Assembly (NCBI GenBank): GCA_018340805.1
Contig: JACMZG010001913.1
Location: 4,313,045 to 4,377,044, forward strand
Direction of reading: 5' to 3'
DNA from: Microvelia longipes
Taxonomy: Eukaryota > Arthropoda > Insecta > Hemiptera > Veliidae
Length of the DNA: 64,000 nucleotides
Shown here: piece after piece, positions 58,704 to 64,000 of the stretch
Numbering within the stretch: the stretch's first letter is position 1
How the letters are laid out: the number at the start of each line of letters is the position of its first letter
The notes under the pieces: model-generated
The model's input: only the letters and a program-made list of their open reading frames with translations
What the model was told of the DNA's origin: nothing
The model's database searches: none
Program-made: the position numbers and the translations under genes

Positions 58704-61109
58704 AGAGAGTTTCTACCCTTTCGTATGGCGAACGATAACTCTCGAAGGCGTTCTCTAAATGAAACGAAAACTTTGCAAATCGCGAGATGTTGAGGAGGTT
58801 ACGAGGCCTATTGTTTTAAAAACATTATGACGCCATCAATCAAAGTTATGACGTCATGAAAAAAAGTTTCTTTTGAAACTTGAAATGGCTTTAAAACAAG
58901 GTATTTCGTGTTGAGGTTGACGGCTAGCTGAATCGAACCATCACAAATGGCGCAAACAGTATACATATATATATATATAATGTTGTATATATGTATACGT
59001 CCATGTCAAAGACTCGTACGATATCTGTTGGGTTCAGTAGTGTTAGAGGGTGGGGATATAGTATAATTGAAGGGCCTCTACCTCTTGCTCCATCCTGGTA
59101 AGCCTACTGTCCTACAGAGACAGGACAAAAATGGCTTCCACTAAACCACGGCGAGCAAAGCAGGCCCGTAAAGCGGAAGAACCTCGAAGTAGTCTTTACA
59201 TGGTCGAATTCATTCTAAAACGATTGCGACCGGTTTCAGCTCAATCAGACAATCTTAAGCATAGATAAACAATATTAACATAGATGGTTCACTCCCGAGT
59301 GTAGTAGGAACACTCAATTGACAAGTTTGTGTTTATGATTTAAGTTGAGGGCCTCATCACTAGAGCCTTGAATAGCGCTAATAGTAAAAATATATTTGCT
59401 CTATTCTCTACTAGATTGTGCTGTAGTATTTTTTTAAATACAAACAGTTGCCAATCGTTGAGTAAAATAAAATAGAAGTAAACAAAGATCTATGGTATGC
59501 TGTAGTATTTGCGATGTATTTTTGTTTTTCAAAACTTGGGGGCCTCATCACGCGAAGCAGCACCATAGTTTTCTTAAAAAAAATAACAATAATTCATTTT
59601 TAGTGTTTTAGACTTAACATTTAAATTTGCTATCTGAATATAACATCTCGGGTTGGCGCAAACGGATAAGTAAAGGAAACAAACAAAAATTGAAACTCTG
59701 ACATTAGAGGTTCAAATCCAAGGGGGGACGACAGAATGGGTGAAGTAAGAGTGAGAAAATAACTTTTTTCACTTTTTACCAATTTATACGAAATTCTTAT
59801 AGAGCTTTCTTGGGATCAATCATCCATTCGACTCCTCATCATTCTAGCGCTGAAAAGCGGATGGAAAGACTTGATTACCCTCAAACAGCTCGTTGTTTGG
59901 TTGAATAAAAATAAATAAATAAAAGTGTCAGAAATAAAAATATCTGACAGTTTCACGTTGTCACCACTAGACTGTACTACTTGAGCCTCCTGCATCCCAT
60001 CAACTATTTTTTTTTTAAATCTTTGAGTGAGCCATCTATGTTAATATTGTTTATCTATGATCCTAAGTGACGGAAACTGTATTTTTATTTAAAAACAAAA
60101 ATCATGAATATATTTTTGTTTATAACGATTGTTAGATTTAATATTATAGAATACTATTAATAATAAAGTATTAATAAAATCTTAATTAGTAAAATCAAAT
60201 TTGTGAGAAAGCCTCTCAGGCCCGTGAAGCGGGCCTGTGTGGAGAGGCTGTGAAAATTCGCTAGGTACATGGCAAAATGCCATGTAACAAGAATAATAAT
60301 GAAACAACACATCATACAAAACAACAACAATGTGGCCGCGAAGCGGCCACAGGGAGGCTCCCGGGCCGCGAAGCGGCCCGTAGCCGCTACGCGCCGAGGC
60401 CGCGTAGCGGCTACGGGCCGAAGGCCCGTATTTTTTAATTGGTTATAAAAATTTGTACGATTAATATTTTCATTTTTTTTTTTTCTTTAAAATAATTTTT
60501 TTCTTACCTCGATTAACCTAACAAAACAAAAATCCATAGGTTAAAATTTATAAATCTCCCTCATTGCTGGTTGAGCTATTAAAATCTTTAATCTAAGGTA
60601 GTTAGCAAAAAAAGGGCTAGCAACGTGGGCTAAATGCAGGTTGAGCTATCACAATCATTAATATAAGGTAGTTAGCAAAAAAACTTAACAACGTGACCTA
60701 ATAGCAGGTTTAACTGTCACAATCTTCAATCTAGGGTAGTTAGCAAAAAGGTCCTAACAACGTGGCCTAATTGCTGGTTAAGCTATCACAATCATCAATA
60801 TAAAGTAGTTAGCAAAGAGCCTAACGACGTAACTTAATAGCTGATTGAGCTATCACAATCTTCAATTTAAGGTAGTCAGGAAAAAGGCCCTAACATCGTG
60901 GCTTAATTGCTGGTTTCACTGTCCCAATAGCGAATTTTTTCTAAAGCAAATGCGCTAAAATAAGTGCGTGTCACGTATTTTCTTATTATTTCTGTCACCC
61001 ATGCTTTCCATTCTATTATGGAAGAAAAGGTCGCATAAATCAAGTTGTCGAGTGAATGAAGGATTATAAACAGAAGAAGTACTTACTGGGGTTGATTCCA
61101 GTCTTCCAT
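35087..61109 (-). CDS. ABCB (P-glycoprotein/MDR-type) transporter, first seven coding exons
   Basis: Exons in transcription order: 61109-61087, 46433-46385, 45032-44895, 39777-39695, 38585-38492, 36897-36761, 35258-35087. All have AG/GT borders; phases match at each junction and no stop interrupts 232 codons. The protein starts MEDWNQPQ, then FRYSDKVDNWLIVVGSLAAI (TM1), an extracellular loop with NAT and NVT/NMT glycosylation sites, a TM2 segment, SAERQIHKLRQIFLSQILRQ with GWYDLN, and DLDRIREGIGCK leading to TM3. These match the N-terminal membrane domain of ABCB full transporters, plasma-membrane ATP-driven exporters of lipophilic compounds. No Walker A, signature or Walker B motif is present in the window, so the C-terminal four fifths is missing or lies elsewhere. 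Introns carry arrays and transposons. Confidence 0.85.
35262..36190. repeat. Tandem array, 49-bp unit, about 19 copies
   Basis: Unit AACAAGTAGTTGATACTGTT plus GGGATATCGGACCAAAATTA and GTGTCGTGC. It abuts the ABCB exon 7 acceptor, and its minus-strand ACTTGTTGCAC copies the acceptor's ACTTGTTGCAG. Most ORFs here are artefacts. Confidence 0.92.
36761..36897 (-). CDS. ABCB exon 6
   Basis: Acceptor TTTTGAAG, donor GTAAGT. Encodes VFCWEMSAERQIHKLRQ, IFLSQILRQDSGWYDLN. This is the conserved intracellular loop 1 region of ABCB proteins. Phase 0 in, phase 2 out. Odd: Asp-Ser-Gly-Trp-Tyr in place of the usual E-I/S-G/A-W-F/Y-D style is a mild variation. Confidence 0.9.
37503..37835. repeat. Tandem array, ~31-bp unit
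   Basis: Unit TTTGCTGTTTTATTTCATAT plus TATTTGTCTA, about 11 copies with substitutions. Overlapping ORFs are artefacts. Confidence 0.85.
37836..38491. other. ABCB intron 5, no feature recognised
   Basis: AT-rich. The minus-strand frame read-through from exon 5 (38323-38491) is intronic. Confidence 0.4.
38492..38585 (-). CDS. ABCB exon 5
   Basis: Acceptor TTGTTTAG, donor GTTCGT (weak but GT). Encodes SERDDFISFMTQVSLTYFSM and a hydrophobic segment ITFLLILIQ, equivalent to TM2. Phase 2 in, phase 0 out. Confidence 0.85.
38942..39565. mobile_element. Family B long-inverted-repeat element, third copy
   Basis: TACCTTAAATTATTAAAAAA and CATATGATTGCGCATGCTC at the left resemble 16980-17060; GCTCCACTCTGGATAGGCAG, AAATTTGGTTTAAAGTAGTA and GCATTTGGACTA form the right end. 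The left terminal ~90 bp are missing. Confidence 0.6.
39695..39777 (-). CDS. ABCB exon 4
   Basis: Acceptor TTTTCCAG, donor GTTAGT. Encodes GFDDNNATRYDVF and NISLNMTDEFA, the extracellular loop between TM1 and TM2, with three possible N-glycosylation sites (NAT, NIS, NMT). Phase 0 in, phase 2 out. Confidence 0.85.
39830..40775. repeat. Tandem array, 55-bp unit, about 16 copies
   Basis: Unit GTTCTGAGTGGTAGATATAA plus GTTTGCTATAAGTAATAACT and TTAAGTTAACTATGG. Some units lack the AATAACTTT insertion. It begins about 50 bp from the acceptor of ABCB exon 4. Confidence 0.92.
41698..41705 (+). promoter_or_regulatory. TATA box of the HA mini-gene, copy 1
   Basis: TATAAAAG, 69 bp before the ATG, with TCTTGCTCCATC about 25-32 bp downstream where a start site would fall. 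The same box is in the copies at 47.8 and 57.65 kb; copy 5 (59050) reads TATAATTG. Confidence 0.5.
41767..41853 (+). pseudogene. HA mini-gene, copy 1, frameshifted
   Basis: Starts MASTKPRRTKQARKAEEPRS like its sisters, but a 1-base deletion near 41842 (CTTATATGG where others have CTTTAYATGG) shifts the frame and stops it after 28 codons. Confidence 0.5.
41894..42250. mobile_element. hAT-like element E inside HA copy 1
   Basis: Flanked by ATCCTAAG at 41886-41893 and 42251-42258. The right end is CCATCTATGTTAATATTGTT plus TATCTATG; the left end has lost about 20 bp between two CATAGAT repeats. It is the same insertion, at the same site, as 59260-60059. Confidence 0.8.
42408..42642. repeat. Array of GCGNAGC mini-hairpin palindromes, copy 1
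   Basis: GGCCCGCGAAGCGGGCC (42408-42424), TGGCCGCGAAGCGGCCA (42523-42539), GGGCCGTGAAGCGGCCC (42553-42569), a GCGGAGC site, GGCGCGAAGCGCC (42597-42609), a GCGTAGC palindrome, and CGGGCCGAAGGCCCG (42628-42642). All have a three-base GNA centre. They are an island of about 75% GC in AT-rich sequence. Confidence 0.9.
42889..43874. mobile_element. Foldback element, family C, expanded copy
   Basis: TA-bordered; GACCAAGAGCCCAGGGCTG to the terminal GGGCTCTTGGTC. Four direct ~145-bp modules (GGATCTGCAATTCTGC, CGTATCGGATGGGTGT) are followed by three inverted ones. A second terminal-like GGGCTCTTGGTCTA at 43723-43735 suggests one unit inserted next to another. Confidence 0.82.
44895..45032 (-). CDS. 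ABCB exon 3 (TM1)
   Basis: Acceptor TTTTCCAG, donor GTAAGT. Encodes FRYSDKVDNWLIVVGSLAAI, NGMGLPFIAIVMGKITDIF and a NVT site. Clear match to ABCB TM1. Phase 0 to 0. Confidence 0.92.
45128..45918 (-). mobile_element. DNA transposon relic with GTTATTTATGCACC end, second copy
   Basis: On the minus strand it starts AATAGTTATTTATGCACC (about 45918). GTGCATACAAGAATTTATCT plus CCAGACG lies at about 45665-45690, and it ends TCTGGAGATAAAAATA at 45128. The layout matches 14802-15662. Imperfect hairpins (CTTCGCCTCAGGAG type) sit in the first 200 bp. Confidence 0.55.
45290..45620. repeat. ~125-bp tandem repeat, three copies
   Basis: Each unit carries GGGGTAGCACCCCCAAAATT, a palindromic GGGGT...ACCCC, then TATAAGAGGGACCC and TGGCTCAAAAT. 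It lies inside the relic above. Confidence 0.8.
46074..46110. repeat. (TA)n microsatellite
   Basis: Short TA run after a CACACA stretch. Confidence 0.9.
46385..46433 (-). CDS. ABCB exon 2
   Basis: Acceptor TTATTATAG, donor GTAACT. One base, then MSEIREDGAFTMLFKL. Phase 2 in (matching exon 1) and phase 0 out. It lies in the cytosolic N-terminus just before TM1. Confidence 0.75.
46545..46925 (+). mobile_element. tRNA-derived SINE, third family
   Basis: AAAGGTTAGCACGCATGCTTG works as box A and GGTTCGATGCC as box B. The body has GGGCACGTGTTGTCTCTAGT and a tail ATCTAAGGTACTTAGCAAAA plus AGAGCCTACCTACGTGACCT, the same tail type that is tandemly repeated at 60574-60905. No certain target duplication. 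Confidence 0.65.
46926..47520. other. ABCB intron 1, no feature recognised
   Basis: AT-rich; nothing supported. Confidence 0.4.
47521..47990 (-). mobile_element. HA element, truncated copy 2
   Basis: Holds a short hairpin array (47529-47595), the mini-ORF (47723-47577), its TATA box (about 47788-47795) and GTATACATATATAC-type sequence, then diverges near 47970. The hairpin array joins directly to the ORF end, so the middle of the element is deleted. Confidence 0.7.
47577..47723 (-). CDS. HA mini-gene ORF, copy 2 (48 codons)
   Basis: Starts MASTDPRRAKQACKEEEHRS, continues LYMVEVILKRMRPVSAQSDN, then runs into the hairpin array and stops at TGA. See the copy 4 entry for the comparison. No start-context problem: CAAAAATGG. 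Confidence 0.35.
   Translation of the reverse strand: MASTDPRRAKQACKEEEHRSSLYMVEVILKRMRPVSAQSDNPTTPRSG
48104..48734 (-). repeat. HA 3' unit, tandem duplicate (copy 3)
   Basis: A unit of about 630 bp running from TACGGGCC to AAATAAAAA, directly followed by the start of an identical unit at 48735. Contains the hairpin array and the uninterrupted ATTAATGTATGGTTTCAC site where the gypsy element sits in the next unit. Confidence 0.8.
48822..48825. repeat. Gypsy target-site duplication, left
   Basis: ATGT, repeated at 56953-56956. The uninterrupted sister unit at 48245-48250 has it once. Confidence 0.85.
48826..50170 (+). repeat. Left LTR
   Basis: Starts TGTTACAATTTAAGC and ends GGATTTTGGTAACA. 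Differs from the right LTR by a handful of mostly single-base indels. The sequence after it, ATTAGCGCCTGCAACGTGGG, is where a primer-binding site should be; the tRNA is not identified. Confidence 0.95.
50501..51500. other. Assembly gap of 1000 N
   Basis: Exactly 1000 N, a placeholder length, so true size is unknown. It removes the gag start. An ORF reported across it on the minus strand is meaningless. Confidence 0.99.
51502..51906 (+). CDS. Gypsy gag fragment
   Basis: Open from the gap edge; retrotransposon gag-type features such as FFTGPALVWYKS, WKELETLLREEF and an Arg/Lys-rich end. It breaks near 51890 and continues in another frame with the zinc knuckle. Confidence 0.85.
   Translation, partial: FDGAIDFFTGPALVWYKSVYKDVRSWKELETLLREEFEDDEYGEELIREIHSRTQGTDEKFSTYIAVMKTYFARLPTPLTEAKKLKILRRNINPYFYERLCDKTFKTVDQLLQAGRKIQKDREHIEKFKPPTSF
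51889..52476 (+). CDS. Gypsy nucleocapsid knuckle and protease start
   Basis: CWHCGNRGHRFQTC is a CCHC knuckle, followed by a second cysteine pair region (FCTRCG...CAPC). LLDSGASRTLV is the aspartic protease active site (DSG). The frame is lost again at about 52450, within the protease. Confidence 0.88.
52456..53430 (+). CDS. Gypsy protease end and reverse transcriptase
   Basis: ILGLDFW closes the protease; RT shows SPWSSPVVMVKKPDGSMRF, LPFGLHNSPATWQ and the catalytic YLDDIII box (about residues 290-296). A stretch near 53036-53090 seems read in a neighbouring frame between two compensating indels. Frame is lost near 53400. Confidence 0.9.
   Translation: MEVLENLGLSRYADSGMKVTIADGGICNVEGLVDVPFHLEGQLKVIPVLIVPNLKNKLILGLDFWREMKIVPDLSKGTWTWSEQVCSAEVSEGLQARDSLTTDQEKILKDLMDKYCSSNQEGKIGCTSLVQHVIDTGDAAPIKQRYYPVSPAIQKVMNSELDKMLAEGIVEKSNSPWSSPVVMVKKPDGSMRFCGLPKSQLCHKEGCLPLPYVTHILDRLRDAKYLSSLDIKSAYWQVPVDPMSREKTAFTVPGRGLYHFTRLPFGLHNSPATWQRLIDSVLGPDLEPYVYVYLDDIIIVTSDFQRHQEIFGKSPTASHQCRSF
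53577..54644 (+). CDS. Gypsy RNase H and integrase N-terminal part
   Basis: RNase H: FFIQTDASTVGLGATLSQ, YSATELECLGVIWAVEKFRP, ITDHSSLLWL, LSRAPL. The integrase zinc-binding region has H...H...C...C in TAGHLGRF ... SRCRTCLS, and the first catalytic Asp in STDLMGPFP. Stops by frameshift at 54642. Confidence 0.9.
   Translation: MVSHPGIAGLCQNSLHCLRYLHLLKKNKKWEWSKECADAFQRLKEALVTAPILTPPDFNKRFFIQTDASTVGLGATLSQMLPEGERVIAYASRSLTKCEKNYSATELECLGVIWAVEKFRPYIEGTSFTVITDHSSLLWLQNLKEPTGRLARWALKLQQYDVTLVHRAGKENKVADALSRAPLYEENPAGLEQLTAVDVTENDYDRWYKKMIKSIREKPAKYPLWMVKDGKIYKHVKVDKRFSHVTDPWKTVVPKVLRPTVICENHDLPTAGHLGRFKTMQRVAENYYWPGMASDVYKYVSRCRTCLSIKPEQRQTKGLMGTNRVPEKPWQVVSTDLMGPFPSSSKQNKYLLVVP
54661..55398 (+). 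CDS. Gypsy integrase core and C-terminus
   Basis: Second Asp in LICDNGPQYRS and the Glu in CNPTERVNRVIKTA complete the DDE set. GHTPAYLNFGR and a C-terminal GDVVWRKTYPLSD ... KLAPKYVECR follow. Natural stop at 55396-55398. Confidence 0.9.
   Translation: MLLYPLRTATTSTILRHLEQDVFLTFGVPETLICDNGPQYRSDAFKQRMLHYEVDIQYTPHYTAQCNPTERVNRVIKTAISSYVRENHRKWDKFLPEIRFALNSAHHEATGHTPAYLNFGRKICSSGKQHKLTLPEEEGQDSREDGLQQLQQIYDEIRKRLVAAHKKSASSYNRTRRHGNYEEGDVVWRKTYPLSDASKHFSAKLAPKYVECRVKAKVSPLVYELEDMDGKFVGSWHIKDLKDSP
55594..55603 (+). promoter_or_regulatory. Polypurine tract before the right LTR
   Basis: GAAGGAGGAG about 5 bp before the TG of the right LTR. Confidence 0.7.
55609..56952 (+). repeat. Right LTR
   Basis: TGTTACAATTTAAGC to TTGGTAACA, followed by ATGT. 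Confidence 0.95.
57452..57583 (-). CDS. HA mini-gene ORF, copy 4 (43 codons)
   Basis: Starts MASTEPRRAKQACKEEEHRS, then SLYMVEVILKRMRPVSAQSD and NPK before TGA. The promoter context is conserved: TATAAAAG about 70 bp upstream and CAAAAATGG at the start. Compared by eye with copy 5 over 41 codons: no indel, about 14 base differences, 7 of them in third positions. The Ser-x-Tyr-Met-x-Glu-x-x-Leu-Lys-x-x-x-Pro run is loosely like the start of the histone H2B fold (helix N and helix 1), with one residue too many, after a Lys/Arg-rich tail. That likeness is weak and unproven. It may be a captured gene fragment, an element gene, or chance. Confidence 0.4.
   Translation of the reverse strand: MASTEPRRAKQACKEEEHRSSLYMVEVILKRMRPVSAQSDNPK
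58034..58096. repeat. (TA)n in HA copy 4
   Basis: TA repeat at the conserved position of the HA family. Confidence 0.9.
59131..59268 (+). CDS. HA mini-gene ORF, copy 5 (45 codons)
   Basis: Starts MASTKPRRAKQARKAEEPRS, then SLYMVEFILKRLRPVSAQSD. The last three codons and stop come from the inserted element E, which cuts the ORF after the Lys of AATCTTAAG. So the ORF end here is not original. Confidence 0.4.
   Translation: MASTKPRRAKQARKAEEPRSSLYMVEFILKRLRPVSAQSDNLKHR
59260..60059. mobile_element. hAT-like element E in HA copy 5, 800 bp
   Basis: Left end CATAGATAAACAATATTAAC plus ATAGATGG; the right end is its inverted copy. 8-bp duplication ATCTTAAG / ATCCTAAG (one mismatch) at 59252-59259 and 60060-60067. 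Copies 2 and 4 have the site unoccupied. Confidence 0.85.
59493..59925 (+). mobile_element. SINE-like insertion within element E
   Basis: Absent from the sister element at 41894-42250. GGTTGGCGCAAACGGATAAG and GAGGTTCAAATCC (box B) form a tRNA-like head at 59651-59720; it ends in AAATAAATAAATAAAAG. Whether 59493-59650 belongs to the same insertion is not clear. Confidence 0.6.
60217..60431. repeat. GCGNAGC mini-hairpin array, copy 5
   Basis: GGCCCGTGAAGCGGGCC, TGGCCGCGAAGCGGCCA, GGGCCGCGAAGCGGCCC, two AGCCGCTACGC / GCGTAGCGGCT palindromes and CGGGCCGAAGGCCCG. It has one palindrome fewer than copy 1 and the same order. Confidence 0.9.
60574..60905. repeat. Tandem array, ~66-bp unit derived from a SINE tail, five copies
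   Basis: Unit ATCTTCAATCTAAGGTAGTT plus AGCAAAAAGGTCCTAACAAC and GTGGCCTAATTGCTGG. It matches the tail of the SINE at 46545-46925 and, more loosely, the GGGCCCAACAACGTGGCC tail of the LINE/SINE pair. Confidence 0.8.
61087..61109 (-). CDS. ABCB exon 1, start codon
   Basis: ATCATGG context; MEDWNQP plus two bases, donor GTAAGT, phase 2. The next exon begins with one base that completes a Gln codon. An ATG 11 bp upstream opens a different frame that would stop at once in exon 2, so it is not the start. The 5' UTR continues above 61109. Confidence 0.62.
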
Positions 61110-61302
61110 GATGACGGTGCATTGCTGCAACAACCAATCAAAAACAGCATTATTATTATTGTTGTCTTAAACTGTTTGTATTTTAATTCTGCTTAGAACC
61201 CAACTGAGGTTGGTCTTAGATGGGTTTGTGGTTGGTAAAATGCGATAATAAAAGACTTGTACCGAAGTAAGGGAGGAGGTTTCAAATATTGTTGTCACCA
61301 AA

Positions 61303-61635
61303 CAGTGGCGGTTCCAGCAGACCAGCTTGGGGGGGGGGCACTTTTTCATAGTCAAAAGTTAATAGTAACTGCTTTAATTGTAGCAGTGTTTTGAAAGATT
61401 TATTACTCGCCTTTTAGCGAATTTCCATATGAAAATGATTTTTTTTTACTTTTCCTAAACGGTATATGAGAAAAGTGTTGTGTTATTTTTTTTCGTATAC
61501 TTCAACAATAACTTTTTCCAATTTTTCATAATTTTTTTATTTATTTTACATTTTTAATTTTAATTATTTTTTTCTTCTTGGGTTTGGGGGGGGGGCACGT
61601 GCCCCCTGTGCCCCCCCCCCCTGAAACCGCCACTG
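61303..61635. mobile_element. hAT-like MITE, 333 bp
   Basis: Perfect 8-bp duplication TCACCAAA at 61295-61302 and 61636-61643. Ends CAGTGGCGGTTCCAG and TGAAACCGCCACTG, with G-rich and C-rich runs just inside. CAGTGGCG-type ends are common in hAT MITEs. Confidence 0.92.
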
Positions 61636-61643
61636 TCACCAAA

Positions 61644-64000
61644 GATCCACCACAACATAAAGGTAAGTGAAATTCGGGAAGTCCTTAAGTTCCCGCCAAT
61701 ATCGTAGGGGAGGAGTTTAAAATCCACCGATGTTATATCACTCACTGGTGAGCTTGCATCAAATAAAAAGACAGCCGAAATAAGCAGTCATGGTTTGTAA
61801 TATGAATCGGCAGAAATCGATTGTGTATCTTTTCTGTCAACTATTTCATTTTTGATGTTTCTAAGCAATCATCACCAATCGTTATTGGTAATCTCAAGTG
61901 AACATTAATATGCAATACTAATTGTAGAGTACAAATGATAAATACTTTAAACCAGCAAAAGCGAAATCAGTTAAATAGTTATTTGTACGCTTGAGCATGT
62001 ATTTTCGGGTTATTACTGGTTATGTTTGGTTGAATATGGTTATTTTTGGTCACTCGAGATGGTTACTTACCGTAAAAAGCCATTAGATCATTACAAAAAA
62101 CTAAAGCCCTTAAAGCTATATGAAAAGACCTTTTGTACTAAATTCCAACTCTCTAGCATAAATACACTGGGACATATGATGATAACAGACACACACATAC
62201 AGACAGACAACTTGGCAAAAACCACTCAGGAGGCCTTAAAAACGCCTGAAGCATGATTCCGTTTGCATCCGGGTTTACGATTTTTTTGCAAACACAATAC
62301 TTTTCCTATATACCTACAGTATAAAGAAGGAAAAGTAAAAAGGAATTATTGTTAAAAGTCATAATGAATACGATGATATATTTAAACCAATAGATTGTTG
62401 ACATAGTTAAAATTTACTATAATTTGATCAACTAAAGACACAGGGAATATAAAAAAGTTACAGGAGGAGTTACTTCACAAATTGATGAGCGAGTGTAACC
62501 GTCAAAGAAGTTTCAGGAGTGCAAAATATCGAAGGAGCTCATGTAAAAATCGAGAGAAATGCTAAATTTTGAACTATTCAAGCTTTTTAGGAGGAATAGG
62601 TCTAAATTAATAAAAAAACACTAATTTTGCCTTTTTAGTGTTTTTTAATTAAGCCTCCTAAAAAGCTTGAATAATTTAAAATAGAGGTCCCCATAAAGTT
62701 TTTGTCTTAAATTTTGAACCAAATTTCTCTTTGATTAATTTCAAGATACCATCTTCTGTACAGCGTGAACTTAGTGAAAAGTACGTCTGACACGCGCACA
62801 CTTCCTCAAGCACAGATGATGCAAATGGGAAATTGTAAAAAACACCAAAAATAAATAATTAACGTAAATAATTAATCTCTCATTAAAATTTTTCCAAATG
62901 AAGTAAAGTAAAAAATTGAAAACTATCATGCCACACATACCATTAGCAAATTTTCCTAAAACGCATTTTCGTAAAAGGGGATAGTGAATTTCACTTCATT
63001 TGAGATTGCGTTGATAAGTTTAGTTTCCAGATTTGACTATTTGAATAAGAGTATCCTGGTGCAGTAAATTTGATTAGAATCATTAATTATTAATCATTAA
63101 TTTATTATTCATCATTAATCATTATTTATCATAAATTAGATTAGTAAGTATTATATTTATTATATTAATATGTACATGCTATATTATTGCATGGAAAAAC
63201 CTCAGCTTTGCTGATTTAAATATATCATATTAATATGTATTCTATATAAGATCATATTGTAATTAATTAATTTATTTAAATAAACGGTTTATTTATTTAT
63301 TTATCCTGGTGTAGTCATTTTTTATTAATTCCTTGCTCCTTACTACGTTTTTTTTTACTGCTTCTTTTTGCTTCTTGTTTTTCCCAACATAATTTTAATT
63401 TTTACACAGATCTGTCCAATAAAGAGATGATGAAGAAGTTTTCAGTAGGTTTTATTTGTATTTTCTTTTTGACTATGACTCTCTTTAAGATGTCTAGTTT
63501 TTCTTGAATGTTTGATAATGGCTTCATAGCCGAAACTTTACACTAATCATCGTTTTGTATTACCACCCTATAGGACACGACCTTTTTTAAAATAAAAAGT
63601 ATGTAATTTTTGGTGAACTTGTTTACATTAAATTTATATATTAATGCAAATATTTGCGTTTGTTGCTGTAATATAAATATTTTGAAATTAAAAATTTTCT
63701 TTTTGTGGACTTAAAAAAAAAATAGCTTACCAAACCATACCAAGGTGAAATGAAGTAGTTTGTAAATTTGTATTTTTATTTTATATTTTATATTGATAAA
63801 CTCTAATGATGACTAATTTTTATTTAAAAGCTTTGTTATTATTTATTAAAAAAATATAGGACTTTTGTGTAATTAATCTGTTTTTATTTATATAAATATT
63901 TTGAATATTCAACATAATGAAGAGTTACATACCCTTGAAAGTTTTCTTTTCGTTGAGTTCGCAAATGAAGTCTCGGCATATGCTTTGTTGCTTCTTTTAG
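61644..64000. other. Upstream of the ABCB start, mostly featureless
   Basis: Contains the third copy of the dispersed repeat with the ACTTTTCCT end (62100-62340, reversed), a palindrome ATTCAAGCTTTTTAGGAGG / CCTCCTAAAAAGCTTGAAT at 62573-62672, and AT-rich sequence. No promoter is placed with confidence. Confidence 0.45.

Larger units (their letters stand above)
58363..60434 (+). mobile_element. HA element copy 5, longest
   Basis: Head to head with copy 4 (118-bp spacer). TTTTAGCGAATTTTC start, long TA tract (58494-58698), TATA-like TATAATTG at about 59059, mini-ORF (59131), hAT-like element E (59260-60059) carrying a SINE, hairpin array (60217-60431), end GGCCCGTATTT. Confidence 0.8.

Noticed and set aside
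41767..59268. Calling the HA mini-ORF a histone H2B gene
   Set aside because: The resemblance is confined to about 15 residues with a one-residue gap, and the rest of the histone fold is absent. I keep it only as a hypothesis.
60955..61137. ORF starting at an ATG (61120) upstream of the ABCB start
   Set aside because: It reads a different frame (MHRHHGRLESTP) that would end at once when spliced to exon 2, while the ATG at 61109 keeps the frame through all seven exons.
63948..64000. Possible minus-strand exon ending at donor GTATGT (reading KQQSICRDFICELNEKK)
   Set aside because: Only the donor is visible at the window edge; no acceptor or domain. It could be a 5' UTR exon of the ABCB gene, but I cannot support it.

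Overview
The window looks like a transposon-bloated arthropod (probably insect) nuclear genome. It is AT-rich, has split genes with GT-AG introns of up to about 14 kb, encodes multi-domain type-2 chitin-binding (peritrophin-type) proteins and an ABCB transporter, and is full of MITEs, tRNA-derived SINEs, LINE relics and one Ty3/gypsy element. I cannot name order or species from the sequence. Three host genes are supported, each by splice sites whose phases agree throughout. (1) Plus strand, 1269-24173: the 3' part of a secreted-type chitin-binding protein, twelve exons giving about 702 codons and ten CBM14 domains; its 5' end lies before the window. (2) Minus strand, 28368-26258: a two-exon Ser/Thr-rich mucin-like secreted protein with a signal-peptide exon, a 30-bp coding repeat array and five copies of a small C-G-x(2,3)-Q-P-x-C motif I do not recognise. 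(3) Minus strand, 61109-35087: the first seven coding exons of an ABCB (P-glycoprotein/MDR-type) transporter, start codon to transmembrane segments 1-3 or so; I find no later exon in the 6.7 kb before the next gene. A chitin-binding protein beside a mucin-like protein would suit a gut-lining or cuticle role, but that is inference. LAYOUT. 1-24.2 kb: chitin-binding gene, its introns packed with foldback elements, two LINE 3' ends, four SINE copies and a hAT-like element. 24.2-28.4 kb: dispersed repeat, SINE, mucin gene. 28.4-35.1 kb: no host exon; tandem arrays, a TA-flanked transposon, a SINE. 35.1-46.5 kb: ABCB exons 2-7 with tandem arrays and a nested hAT-like insertion. 46.5-61.1 kb: ABCB intron 1, holding four copies or partial copies of a hairpin-array element (called HA here) and an 8.1-kb Ty3/gypsy element inserted in one of them. 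The gypsy contains a placeholder gap of exactly 1000 N (50501-51500). 61.1-64 kb: a 333-bp hAT-like MITE and AT-rich sequence. The most unusual object is the HA element (full copies about 41062-42652 and 58363-60434; others at 47521-47990 and 48104-58244). It pairs a TATA-box promoter and a short Arg/Lys-rich ORF, kept open in three of four copies, with a run of GC-rich palindromes built on the core GCGNAGC, the sequence class of very stable DNA mini-hairpins. The same core recurs in several otherwise unrelated foldback families here. Insertions nest several levels deep, and many can be ordered in time from target-site duplications and from empty sites kept in sister copies.
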